Assembly: GCF_001624695.1 (NCBI RefSeq)
Contig: NZ_JSEP01000008.1
Location: 124,001-188,000 of the forward strand
Reading direction: 5' to 3'
Length of the DNA stretch: 64,000 bases
Source of the DNA: Labrenzia sp. OB1
GTDB lineage: Bacteria; Pseudomonadota; Alphaproteobacteria; Rhizobiales; Stappiaceae
Made by a program: the position numbers and the translations under genes. Under the pieces are notes generated by a model. That model did no database searches and was not told where the DNA came from. It saw only the letters and a list, made by a program, of their open reading frames with translations. Below, one piece after another: positions 1-8,197 of this stretch; positions within the stretch are counted from its first letter, which is position 1; each line of letters starts with the position of its first letter.

Positions 1-2699
1 TCGCAATAATCGGAATACTCTTGTTTTTTCACGGCCTGGCGCATCAGGGCTGAAAGTATCTGGCAATAGAATTTCGTAAATTCCGTCCCGTCGATCTTCT
101 GATGACGGTGAGAACTGCCTTTCATCAGGCTTTGGTGCCGACGATTGGTGAAATGGCAATTCTGGATCTCAAATTGATCCACCAGTTCGTCATGTGTCAC
201 GAGAGTCTCACCGTCGGCGACCCCCTGAAACGCCTCGTCGGAAAAATCGAAGTTTTTCTTGTACTTTGGAGTGTCTGGATCGCAGTTTACGATCCTTGCC
301 AAGAGGAATTTCAGCACAAAGACGTCCTTGGATTTGCCCTCACTTGATTTCGGCACGACCAGTTCCTTGCCGAGCTTCCCCATCTTGTCCCGAAGGGTTT
401 TGAGTTCCAGCAGCGGCTCGTACCCCAGCGCTTTGTATTTTTGCTCGATCTCCTTGTTTGATTTTTTATCCTTTGCTTCCGGGGTTGCTTTCTGATGCTC
501 CCGACTTTCGTCCTCCGCCCCCTCGTTTGCGATTTCTTTTAATTTTTTGAGCCTTCCTTCGGCTGCCTCTTCGAGGATCCCAATCAACTTCATGATCTCA
601 TGCAACCAGTCGATGGACTGATGACGAACGATCCTCACCTCTCCGCCATCAACTTCTCTGACCGGAACCTCTCCCCCACCGAAGAACATCGTGTGGGCGC
701 CGTACCGCAGATAGAGACCCGCCGCCATTTTCGTCCGGCTGTCGAAATCCTTGTCCGCAGGAAGCAGCACGATCGAGCGGTAGCCGACGGACCGGTCCTG
801 ATCCGACATGAACTGGCGGAGCGGGCGCAACACATCCGCTTCCTCCATTCCGAGCCCAAGGAAAAGAATTGGCGTCGCCGCGAACGCCATGAGAATGCTT
901 TCGTCCACCACCGACCTATCGGGGTCGTTGCGGAGATAGAGATCCATGTAGTCGCGTTCGGTCGCAACGATGCTGTCATTTCGCGTCGCCCGCCCGTGAA
1001 GGTGAAAGATGGAAACGTCCGCCCCGGTTCCTCCGGCGGAAAAGGCAAGCAGATCCGTCGCAGTCTTTCCCGCAAAGGTCTGGTCCCGCATCAGACCACC
1101 GAGACCATTTGTCCGGAAACGCTTTGGGTCGTCTGACGGAACGTCCTTGGGATCCAGCAATGCCTTGTGCGGGTCGAAGTGACGATACCCCTTGTCCTGA
1201 TAAAGACGTTCGATTTCAAAGTCGTAATTGGTTGTCAGATACCGCCGGATACGAAGACCCTCGCTGATTTTTTCGAGGGGATCGAAACGTCGGGCCATGA
1301 TCGACCTGCGCGACTGGAAATCCTCCGACGTCGGCAAGCCAAGATCGTCCGGTTTTTGTCTGTCACGGTCCTCCCCTGCATGGAAAAATGCCCCCGGGCT
1401 CTCAAGAAGTCTGTAGACAACCGGCAGCAGAAACCGCGAGGTGGGTGTCAGATAGATGCGATTGCTGTCGAGCAAGGCGGAACGGTTATCGTCCAAATAG
1501 TTTTCATAGAAATTGTCTATGATTTCCAGAAGACCGTGCCAGTTCTTCGGGATCTTGTCTTTGTCCTTCACTTCCTTAATCAACGTTTGGAGGCGAGCAA
1601 TCTTGAACGGGGTCAGGACCTTGTAGCGGTCGGGGCTTTGCCTTATTCCATCGATGTTTCTTTTGAGATTGCTGTTTTTCGTGAAGGAAATGTCTTCGCG
1701 CAGGAGGGTGAGAATTTTTTCATCAGCCTCCGACTCCTTACGGCCGCTCCCCTTTTCGAATTCGAATGCGTGCTTCAGGAGTTCTTCGGCATGGGCGCAT
1801 TCATCGACAAGCAGGTTCTTGGCCAGTTCATCGAATTCGAGAGAGGCTTCGGCGCGGCCGGCCTTGTCGTAATATTCTTTGAGGCTCTCAATGTAGGTCG
1901 CAAGCCTAGTGTCTTCGGCAGGGTCTTTTATAAAATACTTCCCTCTGATTTTCAGAAATTTAAAAAACACTTCCAGCTGATCGACCGATGCGCCTTCCGC
2001 CTTGCGTGCCACCGTACCAAAAACGATATTCGGATTGTCTACCGAAACGCCATTCGGATACGCACCTCCCCAGGCACATTCACCCTCTTCCAGAATGAAC
2101 AGATACCGGTTTCTGACGAGGAGATCGTGCAGCTTCTTGGCGATTTCGAAAAGGACCGGGAGATCTTCCCCGCCAGGGAAACTACCGTTCTTGCTTGCCG
2201 ACGCGACAAAGGTCGATCGCAGGTTACGCACATCCCAGGCGGCCCGCTGGATGATCTTCTGCCGGTACCTCAACCACTTCCGCGAGAGACGGATGGCGGT
2301 CAAGATCGTTTTCTTGTCTATCGTTTCACCGCCGGGCTCGAGCACCTCGACCTCTTTGGGATCAAGGTCATCTGTGTGCGTGCACAGTTCGTCCATGTAG
2401 GCAATCGAACGCTCCGCAACCTCCAGAAACTTTTCCGAGAGTATGCTAACGTGCACAAGTTGCTTGTCCTTCCATTCGTGCCAGCTCATCCGTCCGTAGG
2501 CTGCGGAAATTCCTGACCCAACGAAGGCCGTCACAGACCTGGAATTGAGTGCCTGGAACAGGAGCTGTTTGGCACGGCCCTCGATCAGCCTGCTGTCGAG
2601 CGTGTCGTCGATCTGGTGAATGGTATAGGGCCAATGGCGCAGTTCCTCGCCGATCAGGTCAAGATTGTTTACGTGCGCATCGGAGGATTTGTCAGTCAT
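1..2699 (-). CDS. Large SIR2-like NAD-binding protein (partial, C-terminus beyond window)
   Basis: The reading frame opens at ATG 2699 and stays open to base 1, giving 899 residues without a stop, so the C-terminus is missing. SIR2-type motifs are visible: GSGIS (about residues 61-65, nucleotide loop), TTNYD (about 489-493), HLHG (about 566-569, candidate catalytic His 568) and FLGLGMEEADV (about 613-623). The first two are about 425 residues apart, so a long mostly helical-looking segment is inserted inside the SIR2 fold. After about residue 705 comes a Lys/Glu-rich, coiled-coil-like linker and then a C-terminal region I do not recognise. Bacterial SIR2 proteins of this kind (DSR, ThsA, SIR2-pAgo) hydrolyse NAD+ during phage infection; that role here is inference. 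At least six ATA codons and many AAA codons contrast with the GC-rich neighbours, which suggests transfer. Several open frames on the opposite strand are shadows. Confidence 0.8.
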   Translation of the reverse strand, partial: MTDKSSDAHVNNLDLIGEELRHWPYTIHQIDDTLDSRLIEGRAKQLLFQALNSRSVTAFVGSGISAAYGRMSWHEWKDKQLVHVSILSEKFLEVAERSIAYMDELCTHTDDLDPKEVEVLEPGGETIDKKTILTAIRLSRKWLRYRQKIIQRAAWDVRNLRSTFVASASKNGSFPGGEDLPVLFEIAKKLHDLLVRNRYLFILEEGECAWGGAYPNGVSVDNPNIVFGTVARKAEGASVDQLEVFFKFLKIRGKYFIKDPAEDTRLATYIESLKEYYDKAGRAEASLEFDELAKNLLVDECAHAEELLKHAFEFEKGSGRKESEADEKILTLLREDISFTKNSNLKRNIDGIRQSPDRYKVLTPFKIARLQTLIKEVKDKDKIPKNWHGLLEIIDNFYENYLDDNRSALLDSNRIYLTPTSRFLLPVVYRLLESPGAFFHAGEDRDRQKPDDLGLPTSEDFQSRRSIMARRFDPLEKISEGLRIRRYLTTNYDFEIERLYQDKGYRHFDPHKALLDPKDVPSDDPKRFRTNGLGGLMRDQTFAGKTATDLLAFSAGGTGADVSIFHLHGRATRNDSIVATERDYMDLYLRNDPDRSVVDESILMAFAATPILFLGLGMEEADVLRPLRQFMSDQDRSVGYRSIVLLPADKDFDSRTKMAAGLYLRYGAHTMFFGGGEVPVREVDGGEVRIVRHQSIDWLHEIMKLIGILEEAAEGRLKKLKEIANEGAEDESREHQKATPEAKDKKSNKEIEQKYKALGYEPLLELKTLRDKMGKLGKELVVPKSSEGKSKDVFVLKFLLARIVNCDPDTPKYKKNFDFSDEAFQGVADGETLVTHDELVDQFEIQNCHFTNRRHQSLMKGSSHRHQKIDGTEFTKFYCQILSALMRQAVKKQEYSDYC

Positions 2700-2713
2700 G
2701 AGCCGGCATCCAA

Positions 2714-2742
2714 TTTCTGCTGGCCTGCCAGGAGGGCAGAAA
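2714..2742. promoter_or_regulatory. Inverted repeat just upstream of the SIR2-like gene
   Basis: TTTCTGC (2714-2720) and GCAGAAA (2736-2742) form 7-bp arms. They enclose TGGC-CT-GCCA (2721-2730), so two palindromes are nested within 29 bp, 15-43 bp before the start codon. This could be an operator or a leader hairpin. No protein partner can be assigned. Confidence 0.35.
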
Positions 2743-2749
2743 ACCGATT

Positions 2750-2785
2750 AAAAAAATAAATTGCCGGTTCGCATCCTCTACCGGC
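2750..2785 (-). terminator. Probable intrinsic terminator between the GntR gene and the SIR2-like gene
   Basis: Read on the minus strand, GCCGG and CCGGC form a 5-bp stem with a 13-nt loop, followed by AATTT and a seven-T run (plus-strand A run 2750-2756). It would end transcription from the ectoine minus arm and separate it from the SIR2-like gene. A weaker 8-bp inverted repeat, AATCCCGG/CCGGGATT (2850-2857 and 2882-2889), lies nearer the GntR gene without a T run. Confidence 0.5.
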
Positions 2786-2903
2786 CTGACGTAGGCCAAG
2801 TCAAAAGTCGCGAACCGATAAGCAATCCTTACAAGTATTACGCTTTAACAATCCCGGCACAAGCTCCGGATGTACGAACAACCGGGATTTGGAGACGCCC
2901 TGA

Positions 2904-3626
2904 TTAGTCGGCCAGCAAGCATTCGGCCTGTTGCATTTCCGTCAGGCGTTTGAAACCCATGGACAAATGCGCCCGCCGGATATGCGCGGCCGCGCCGACA
3001 TCGTCCACCGTGACGGCATCTGCGATGGCGTGTATCTCATCGCTGAAGATGGAGACTTCCGCTGCAAGATCCCTGTCGGGGATCAGGGTGAGCCAGATGC
3101 GGCATGTCCGGTAGAAAAGCTTTTCGGACACGTCTCGCAGCGGCAGGTTGTCCGTCAATAACTGAAAGGCATGGAAAAAGTCGATATTCAGCCGGGCGAA
3201 GGCCTGGCGATGGGGCGTGGCGCGCAGGGTATCCGCCCTTGCCCGCATGCGGCTGAAAAGTGTTTTCAGGGTGTCGTCGGCTTTGCATGGCGCCAGTGTG
3301 CCGGTCAATTCGTTCAGTTCCATGCGCAGCTGGTAAACCTGGGCAAGCTCATCCAGATCGACATCGGTCACGAGTGTGCCGACACCCTGCTGGGAGAGCA
3401 CGAGCCCGTCCGCCTCCAGGATCTGCAGCGCCTTGCGCAAGGGTGACCGGCTGATCCCGAATTCGCCTGCCAGAACTTCCTCGCTCAGCTGCGTTCCTGG
3501 CGGATAGTCGAGCATCGAAATCCGGTCGCGCAGGACCGTGTACATGATCTGGAAGCGCTCCTGCGCCGTCGCCGCCGCCTCAAGCTGACCGGCGATGTCC
3601 GGATCCTGTTTCTCGCTCCTGGTCAT
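2904..3626 (-). CDS. GntR-family transcriptional regulator with FCD domain
   Basis: The 240-residue product has a winged helix-turn-helix at about residues 25-92, with the GntR hallmark ISRSPLRKALQILEADGLV, and an all-helical FCD ligand domain after that (about 95-230). This is the FadR/FCD branch of GntR. I chose ATG 3626, which overlaps the stop of the upstream deacetylase as ATGA; an upstream ATG at 3674 would overlap that gene by 52 bp. As last gene of the doeA arm it is the obvious local regulator. The two 16-bp palindromes in the divergent doeA/eutB promoter region are its likely operators, with an ectoine-derived metabolite such as N-acetyl-diaminobutyrate as possible effector (inference). 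Known ectoine regulators (EnuR) are MocR-type GntR fusions, so this is a different subclass. Confidence 0.9.
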   Translation of the reverse strand: MTRSEKQDPDIAGQLEAAATAQERFQIMYTVLRDRISMLDYPPGTQLSEEVLAGEFGISRSPLRKALQILEADGLVLSQQGVGTLVTDVDLDELAQVYQLRMELNELTGTLAPCKADDTLKTLFSRMRARADTLRATPHRQAFARLNIDFFHAFQLLTDNLPLRDVSEKLFYRTCRIWLTLIPDRDLAAEVSIFSDEIHAIADAVTVDDVGAAAHIRRAHLSMGFKRLTEMQQAECLLAD

Positions 3627-4798
3627 GCCGGGCGCACCAGGGTTCTTTCCAGACCCGAGAGCATGGAAATGCACTTATCAAGCTGCTCGAGCGATACGAA
3701 TTCATCGGGCTGATGTGCCTGGGCTATGGATCCCGGCCCGCAAACGACCACAGACATGCCGAGCGCCTGAAACAGACCGGCCTCGGTCCCGAAGGCAACC
3801 ACGTCACACAGATTTTCGCCAGTCAGCGCCGCGACGATGTCCCGGGCCTCGTTCTCGCTTGTCACGGCAAGGCCCGCGACCTCGCCGATGACTTCGGTAA
3901 CGATATCGGCTTCGGGATAAATTTCCCGCATCTGAGGCAGCAAAACGTCTCGGCAGTAGGTTTCGAGGGCTGACTTGACCTCCCGCGCGTCGTTCTCGCG
4001 AACCGGCCGCATTTCCCACTCGACGCTGCAGTGGCGGGCAATCACGTTGCGCGCCGATCCGCCCTCGATCCTGCCTGTCTGAAGGGTCGTCCAGGGGGGA
4101 TTGAACCGGGCACTGTCGGGTCCGCGCTTGCGCTTCAGATCGTCGGCAAGTTCCATCATCCTGCCGATGAAGGCCGCAGCGACGTGGATGGCATTGACAC
4201 CCTTGTCCGGCTCGGATCCGTGGCCGTCGGTCCCGTGGAAAGAGGTCGTGTATTCATAACAGCCCTTGTGGCCCTCGATGACCCGCATATCCGTCGGTTC
4301 GCCGATAATGGCGACAGAAGGTCTGATATCCGTTTCCCTCAGTTCCTCGACCAGATGGCGCGCGCCGAAACAACCAACCTCCTCATCATAGGTCAGGGCG
4401 ACATGCAACGGCCGCCTGATATCCAGCGCCGCATAGTCCGGCATCTTGGCGAGAACCGCTGCAATGAAGCCCTTCATGTCGCATGTGCCCCGGCCAAAGA
4501 AACACCCGTCCTCTTCGCGCAGCGCGAAAGGGTCGCCCCTCCATTGCGCATCGCCAGCCGGAACCACATCGGTGTGTCCGGAAAGCACCAGCCCGCCGGA
4601 AGTGCGCGGTCCCAGTGTTGCAAAGAGGTTGGCTTTACGGCCGCTCTCGTCATGTGAAATTTTCACATGCGCGCCGCTGTCCTCCAGAAGACCGGCGGCA
4701 TAGTCGATCAGGGCCAGATTGCTGTCCGCCGATACGGTGGGAAAGGCGATCAGCCGGTCTAGAATTTCAACAGTCCGGGAAAGGTGGTCCAAGGCCAT
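3623..4798 (-). CDS. argE: ArgE-type M20 deacetylase, probable N-acetyl-diaminobutyrate deacetylase of ectoine breakdown
   Basis: The 391-residue protein is a complete acetylornithine-deacetylase-like M20 metallopeptidase. SGHTDVVP (H75, D77), GRGTCDMKG (bridging D107), TYDEEVG (catalytic E139, ligand E140), IIGEPT (E167) and a C-terminal AHQPDEF supply the two-zinc site. ATG 4798 follows the doeA stop by 7 bp with a GAGG ribosome site; the longer frame from 4861 would run into doeA. By sequence it looks like ArgE. Its position between doeA and the regulator argues that it removes acetate from N-alpha- (or N-gamma-) acetyl-L-2,4-diaminobutyrate, the DoeB/EutE step usually done by an AstE/AspA-fold enzyme. 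Role from context, family from sequence. Confidence 0.85.
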   Translation of the reverse strand: MALDHLSRTVEILDRLIAFPTVSADSNLALIDYAAGLLEDSGAHVKISHDESGRKANLFATLGPRTSGGLVLSGHTDVVPAGDAQWRGDPFALREEDGCFFGRGTCDMKGFIAAVLAKMPDYAALDIRRPLHVALTYDEEVGCFGARHLVEELRETDIRPSVAIIGEPTDMRVIEGHKGCYEYTTSFHGTDGHGSEPDKGVNAIHVAAAFIGRMMELADDLKRKRGPDSARFNPPWTTLQTGRIEGGSARNVIARHCSVEWEMRPVRENDAREVKSALETYCRDVLLPQMREIYPEADIVTEVIGEVAGLAVTSENEARDIVAALTGENLCDVVAFGTEAGLFQALGMSVVVCGPGSIAQAHQPDEFVSLEQLDKCISMLSGLERTLVRPA

Positions 4799-4805
4799 TG
4801 CCGCC

Positions 4806-5993
4806 TCAGGTCTTGACGAAGAGGCTGCGGGGGCGGTTGCACAGGCATTCAGCCGGTCCATCTTCGCGGATCAGGATGCTTTCGGTGATTTCCAGCCCCC
4901 AGCCGTCCATCCACAATCCAGGCATGAAATGAAAGGTCATTCCGGGTTTCAGGACCGTGGTGTCTTCTTCCCGGATGGAGACGGTGCGCTCCCCCCAATC
5001 GGGAGGATAGGAAATGCCAATCGGGTATCCGGCTCGGGCGCCGCGCTCAATGCCAGCCGCTTCCAGCGGTTTCGCCAACGCCCGGGCAATGTCGCCGGCC
5101 GTGTTGCCGGCACGCGCGGTTTCAAGTCCGGCCTCAAGGCCTGCGACAAGCGCTTTTTCCGCGTCGAGCATGTATTGCGGCGGTTTGCCGAGAAAAACGG
5201 TTCGGCACAGGGGCGCATGATAGCGGCGGAAACAGCCGGAAAGCTCGAAGAAGGTGGCCTCTCCCTCCTGCATGAACCGGCCATCCCATGTCAGGTGTGG
5301 TGCAGAGGCATCCGCTCCGCTCGGCAGCAGCGGCACGATTGCCGGATAGTCTCCCCAGGCATCGTCCAGACCCCGGATCGCGTCGGCATAGATTTCGGCG
5401 ACGAGATCCGCCTTGCGCATGCCAGGCTCAACCCGCTCGAATACGCCATCCATGATCTTTTCCGATATGCGCGCCGCCTTCTGCATGAAAACCAGTTCCT
5501 CGCCGGATTTCACGCCGCGGAGCCAGTTCACCATGCCAGTTGCATCGGGGAAGTCCGCCTGCGGCAGTTCCTCACGCAATGTCAGATAAGCCTTTGCCGA
5601 AAAATAGTAGTTCTCGAGCTCCACACCGATCCGTTTTTCGGCGTAACCGCAGGCTTTGAGGAGAGCGGCAAGGTTTTGCATCGGGTGGCGGTCGGGAGAC
5701 TGGATGTAGTTGTCCGCATAAGAGGCAACCTGTTCGTCATCCATCCAGACCGTACGCCGGGCTCCATTGGCATCCTGTGAGCGCCCCCACCAGATCGGGT
5801 CCTCCTCCAGGAACACCAGAACACCCTGATGGACATAAAACGACCAGCCGTCATAGCCGGTGATCCAGGACATGTTCGACGGGTCCTCGATGAAGAGGAC
5901 GTCAATCCCGCGCCTGCTCATGTCGCCGCGGACAAGTTGGAGGCGTCGCTCGTATTCCGATTGGCTGAAAGGCAGATCCTGTCCGGGCATCAT
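4806..5993 (-). CDS. doeA: Ectoine hydrolase DoeA (EutD)
   Basis: The 395-residue protein has the M24 aminopeptidase P/creatinase architecture: an N-terminal domain with DPSNMSWITGYDGWSFYVHQ and a C-terminal pita-bread domain with LLPSGADASAPHLTW, GYPIGISYPPDWGERT and LEITESIL, all characteristic of DoeA. It opens the ectoine ring to N-acetyl-diaminobutyrate in the cytoplasm. ATG 5993 has AAGGA 6 nt upstream. The frame stays open to 6176 but the extra part covers the operator region and reads as non-protein. It is the first gene of the minus arm, and the deacetylase follows after 7 bp. One candidate operator palindrome sits 15 bp before its start codon. Confidence 0.93.
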   Translation of the reverse strand: MMPGQDLPFSQSEYERRLQLVRGDMSRRGIDVLFIEDPSNMSWITGYDGWSFYVHQGVLVFLEEDPIWWGRSQDANGARRTVWMDDEQVASYADNYIQSPDRHPMQNLAALLKACGYAEKRIGVELENYYFSAKAYLTLREELPQADFPDATGMVNWLRGVKSGEELVFMQKAARISEKIMDGVFERVEPGMRKADLVAEIYADAIRGLDDAWGDYPAIVPLLPSGADASAPHLTWDGRFMQEGEATFFELSGCFRRYHAPLCRTVFLGKPPQYMLDAEKALVAGLEAGLETARAGNTAGDIARALAKPLEAAGIERGARAGYPIGISYPPDWGERTVSIREEDTTVLKPGMTFHFMPGLWMDGWGLEITESILIREDGPAECLCNRPRSLFVKT

Positions 5994-6008
5994 GTGTCCT
6001 TGAAGAGA

Positions 6009-6024
6009 TATTTGTATACAAATA
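6009..6024. promoter_or_regulatory. Palindromic operator 1, doeA/eutB intergenic
   Basis: TATTTGTATACAAATA is a perfect 16-bp palindrome close to the doeA start. A near copy lies at 6092-6107. It is the expected kind of site for a dimeric GntR/FCD regulator, whose gene ends this operon. Confidence 0.65.
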
Positions 6025-6091
6025 ATCACAAACAGTGTTTTACGGGCAAGAAAAATCGCATCAACACCTAGTCCCTCTTGCGGCTTCTGTT

Positions 6092-6107
6092 TATTTGTAC
6101 ACAAATA
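6092..6107. promoter_or_regulatory. Palindromic operator 2, doeA/eutB intergenic
   Basis: TATTTGTACACAAATA matches operator 1 at 15 of 16 positions. It lies 57 bp before eutB. The centres of the two sites are 83 bp apart, about eight helical turns, which places them on the same DNA face. Confidence 0.65.
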
Positions 6108-6163
6108 GGCTTGAGGCAGCTCAAGAGCCTCAAACACGCACACGCCAGTTTTCCAGGGCTTCC

Positions 6164-7171
6164 ATGCAAATTGCACTTGCAGACATTCTCGCCGCGCGGG
6201 AAGCGATTGACGATCAGGTCGTGCGGACTCCGCTTGTGCCGTCTGTCTTCCTTTCGCAAAAGACCGGTGTTCCCTTCCACCTGAAGATGGAAAACCTGCA
6301 GCCGACAGGTGCTTTCAAGCTGCGCGGTGCGACCAACGCCGCTCGGAACGTGCCTTGCGGGACAACCACCCTCACCTGTTGTTCCACCGGCAATCACGGC
6401 CGGGGCGTGGCTTATGCGGCACGGCAGTTGGGTCTCAAGGCAATTGTCTGCCTGTCTTCATTGGTGCCGCAGGCCAAGATCGACGGCATCAAGGCACTGG
6501 GCGCGGAAATCAGGATCACCGGCACAAGCCAGGACGATGCGCTGGCGGAGTGCCGGCGGTTGAGCCGCGAACCCGGCATCCATGAAGTTTCTCCCTTCGA
6601 CGATCCCTATGTCATCGCCGGTCAGGGAACCGCGGGTCTTGAGATCCTGGAGGACCTGCCGGACCTTGCGACATTGCTTGTGCCGCTCTCCGGCGGAGGA
6701 CTGGCGGCGGGAGTTGCTCTCGCCGCAAAATCCATCAATCCGGCCATTCGGGTGACCGGAGTGACGATGGATCGCGGCGCGGCGATGGATGAATCGATCA
6801 AGGCCGGCCATCCCGTGGAAATCGCGGAAGTTGGCAGCCTCGCGGATTCGCTTGGCGGCGGTATCGGGCTGGACAACAAACTCTCCTTCGGCATGTGCCG
6901 GGATCTTCTCGACGAGATCGTTCTTGTCTCCGAGGAGGAGATCTACAGGTCCATGCAGGTGCTTTATTTCGAGGAGCGCCTGGTTGCCGAAGGCGCTGCT
7001 GCCGTCGGCATCGCGGCGTGCCTTTCCGGTAAACTGCCGGATCTGGACGGACCGGTCGCCGCGATCATCACCGGACAGACTGTCGACATGACCCAGTTCA
7101 CCGACATCATCTGCGGCAGGGATATCGTGCTTGGAGATAAATGTGTGAAGGGAGTGCGCTATGCCGCATGA
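6164..7171 (+). CDS. eutB: Hydroxyectoine utilization dehydratase EutB
   Basis: The 335-residue protein is a fold-type II PLP enzyme of the threonine dehydratase family. The PLP lysine is K52 in PTGAFKLRGA; a glycine-rich phosphate loop VPLSGGGLAAG follows mid-protein. It is close to catabolic threonine deaminase in length but sits in an ectoine cluster with EutC, so it is called EutB, proposed to dehydrate the hydroxylated diaminobutyrate derivative coming from 5-hydroxyectoine. ATG 6164 is preceded by AGGG; the frame open from 6035 covers operator DNA. It overlaps eutC by 11 bp, which suggests translational coupling. A stand-alone threonine dehydratase is the alternative but does not explain the context. 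Confidence 0.85.
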   Translation: MQIALADILAAREAIDDQVVRTPLVPSVFLSQKTGVPFHLKMENLQPTGAFKLRGATNAARNVPCGTTTLTCCSTGNHGRGVAYAARQLGLKAIVCLSSLVPQAKIDGIKALGAEIRITGTSQDDALAECRRLSREPGIHEVSPFDDPYVIAGQGTAGLEILEDLPDLATLLVPLSGGGLAAGVALAAKSINPAIRVTGVTMDRGAAMDESIKAGHPVEIAEVGSLADSLGGGIGLDNKLSFGMCRDLLDEIVLVSEEEIYRSMQVLYFEERLVAEGAAAVGIAACLSGKLPDLDGPVAAIITGQTVDMTQFTDIICGRDIVLGDKCVKGVRYAA

Positions 7172-8156
7172 AATCAGGCTCGTCACCGAAAAGGAACTGC
7201 GGCGGGTTGTCCAACTGGACCTGGACATCATCGACTGCATCGAAAGTGCGTTTTCCGCGCTAGCCACGCGGGACGTCGTCATGCCACCGGTGCTTTCCAT
7301 GGCGCTCCCGCATGTGAATGCCGAAGTTGACGTCAAGACCGCCTATGTCCCCGGCCTTGACGGATTTGCGCTCAAGGTGTCTCCCGGCTTCTTCAACAAT
7401 CCGTCGCTGGGGCTGCCGAGCCTCAACGGCCTCATGGTGCTTCTGTCGGCTCAGACGGGCCAGGTGCAGGCGGTGTATCTCGATAACGGCTATCTGACGG
7501 ATGTTCGCACGGCCGCGGCAGGCGCCGTCGCCGCCCGCCATCTCGCGCCTGAAACAGTCACGACCATGGGTGTCCTTGGAACCGGTGTTCAAGCCGGATT
7601 GCAGGTCATCGCCGCGACAAAGGTCAGGCCGGTCGAAAAGGTTCTTGTCTGGGGACGCAGCCTGGAAAAAGCGAACCTGCTCGCAGCGGATTTGCGAACC
7701 ACGCTCGGTGTCGATGCTCAGATGGTCCCGGATCGGCACGAACTCGTGGCCGCGTGCCAGCTTGTCGTGACCGCCACACCGGCAAGGGACGCAATTCTGG
7801 ACGCGGGTTGCCTGCACCCCGGTCTGCATATCACGGCGATGGGATCCGATCAGGAAGACAAGAACGAACTTTCACCGCGGATCCTGGCGCAGGCGGACGT
7901 TCTGGTCTGTGACCGCATAAGCCAGTGCGCAACACTCGGCGAACTGCGGACCGCCCTTGAAAACGGGCTGATGACCCGGACGGGAAAAGCCGTCGAGCTT
8001 GGCGAGGTGATCGCAGGCGCCGCCGCAGGCAGAACGAGCAACGATCAGATCACCGTTTGCGACCTGACCGGGACCGGTGTCCAGGATACGGCAATCGCGA
8101 CACTGACACTTGGGCGGGTAGTGAAAGCCCAGGCGGGAACAACACTCACAACCTGA
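7161..8156 (+). CDS. eutC: EutC, ornithine cyclodeaminase-family protein of hydroxyectoine utilization
   Basis: The 331-residue protein belongs to the ornithine cyclodeaminase/mu-crystallin family. FALKVSPGF near residues 69-77 is the substrate-side segment, and the Rossmann NAD loop GVLGTGVQAG lies near 137-146. ATG 7161 lies inside the end of eutB and has AAGGGAG upstream. In ectoine loci EutB and EutC act together to remove the hydroxyl group and bring 5-hydroxyectoine breakdown products into the ectoine route; the exact EutC reaction is not established. The stop codon is part of a stem-loop at 8153-8181 that precedes doeD. Confidence 0.87.
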   Translation: MPHEIRLVTEKELRRVVQLDLDIIDCIESAFSALATRDVVMPPVLSMALPHVNAEVDVKTAYVPGLDGFALKVSPGFFNNPSLGLPSLNGLMVLLSAQTGQVQAVYLDNGYLTDVRTAAAGAVAARHLAPETVTTMGVLGTGVQAGLQVIAATKVRPVEKVLVWGRSLEKANLLAADLRTTLGVDAQMVPDRHELVAACQLVVTATPARDAILDAGCLHPGLHITAMGSDQEDKNELSPRILAQADVLVCDRISQCATLGELRTALENGLMTRTGKAVELGEVIAGAAAGRTSNDQITVCDLTGTGVQDTAIATLTLGRVVKAQAGTTLTT

Positions 8157-8181
8157 CCTGAAGCTTTGATTTCAGGGTCAG
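8153..8181 (+). repeat. Stem-loop between eutC and doeD
   Basis: CTGACCTGAA (8153-8162) can pair with TTCA-G-GGTCAG (8171-8181), giving a 10-bp stem with one bulged G and an 8-nt loop. There is no T run, so it is more likely an RNA-stability or processing element within the eutBC-doeD message than a terminator. Confidence 0.45.
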
Positions 8182-8197
8182 AAGAAAGGACCACAAC

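Noticed and set aside
1167..2516. A 449-codon open frame on the plus strand across the left edge
   Set aside because: It is antisense to the SIR2-like gene. The minus strand shows clear SIR2 motifs and one unbroken frame of 899 codons, while this one has no domain.
2761..2790. Sequence like a tRNA T-arm (GGTTCG-CATCC) that might mark an attachment site
   Set aside because: The stem does not pair as a T-arm and no cloverleaf can be built. It is better explained as a terminator stem.
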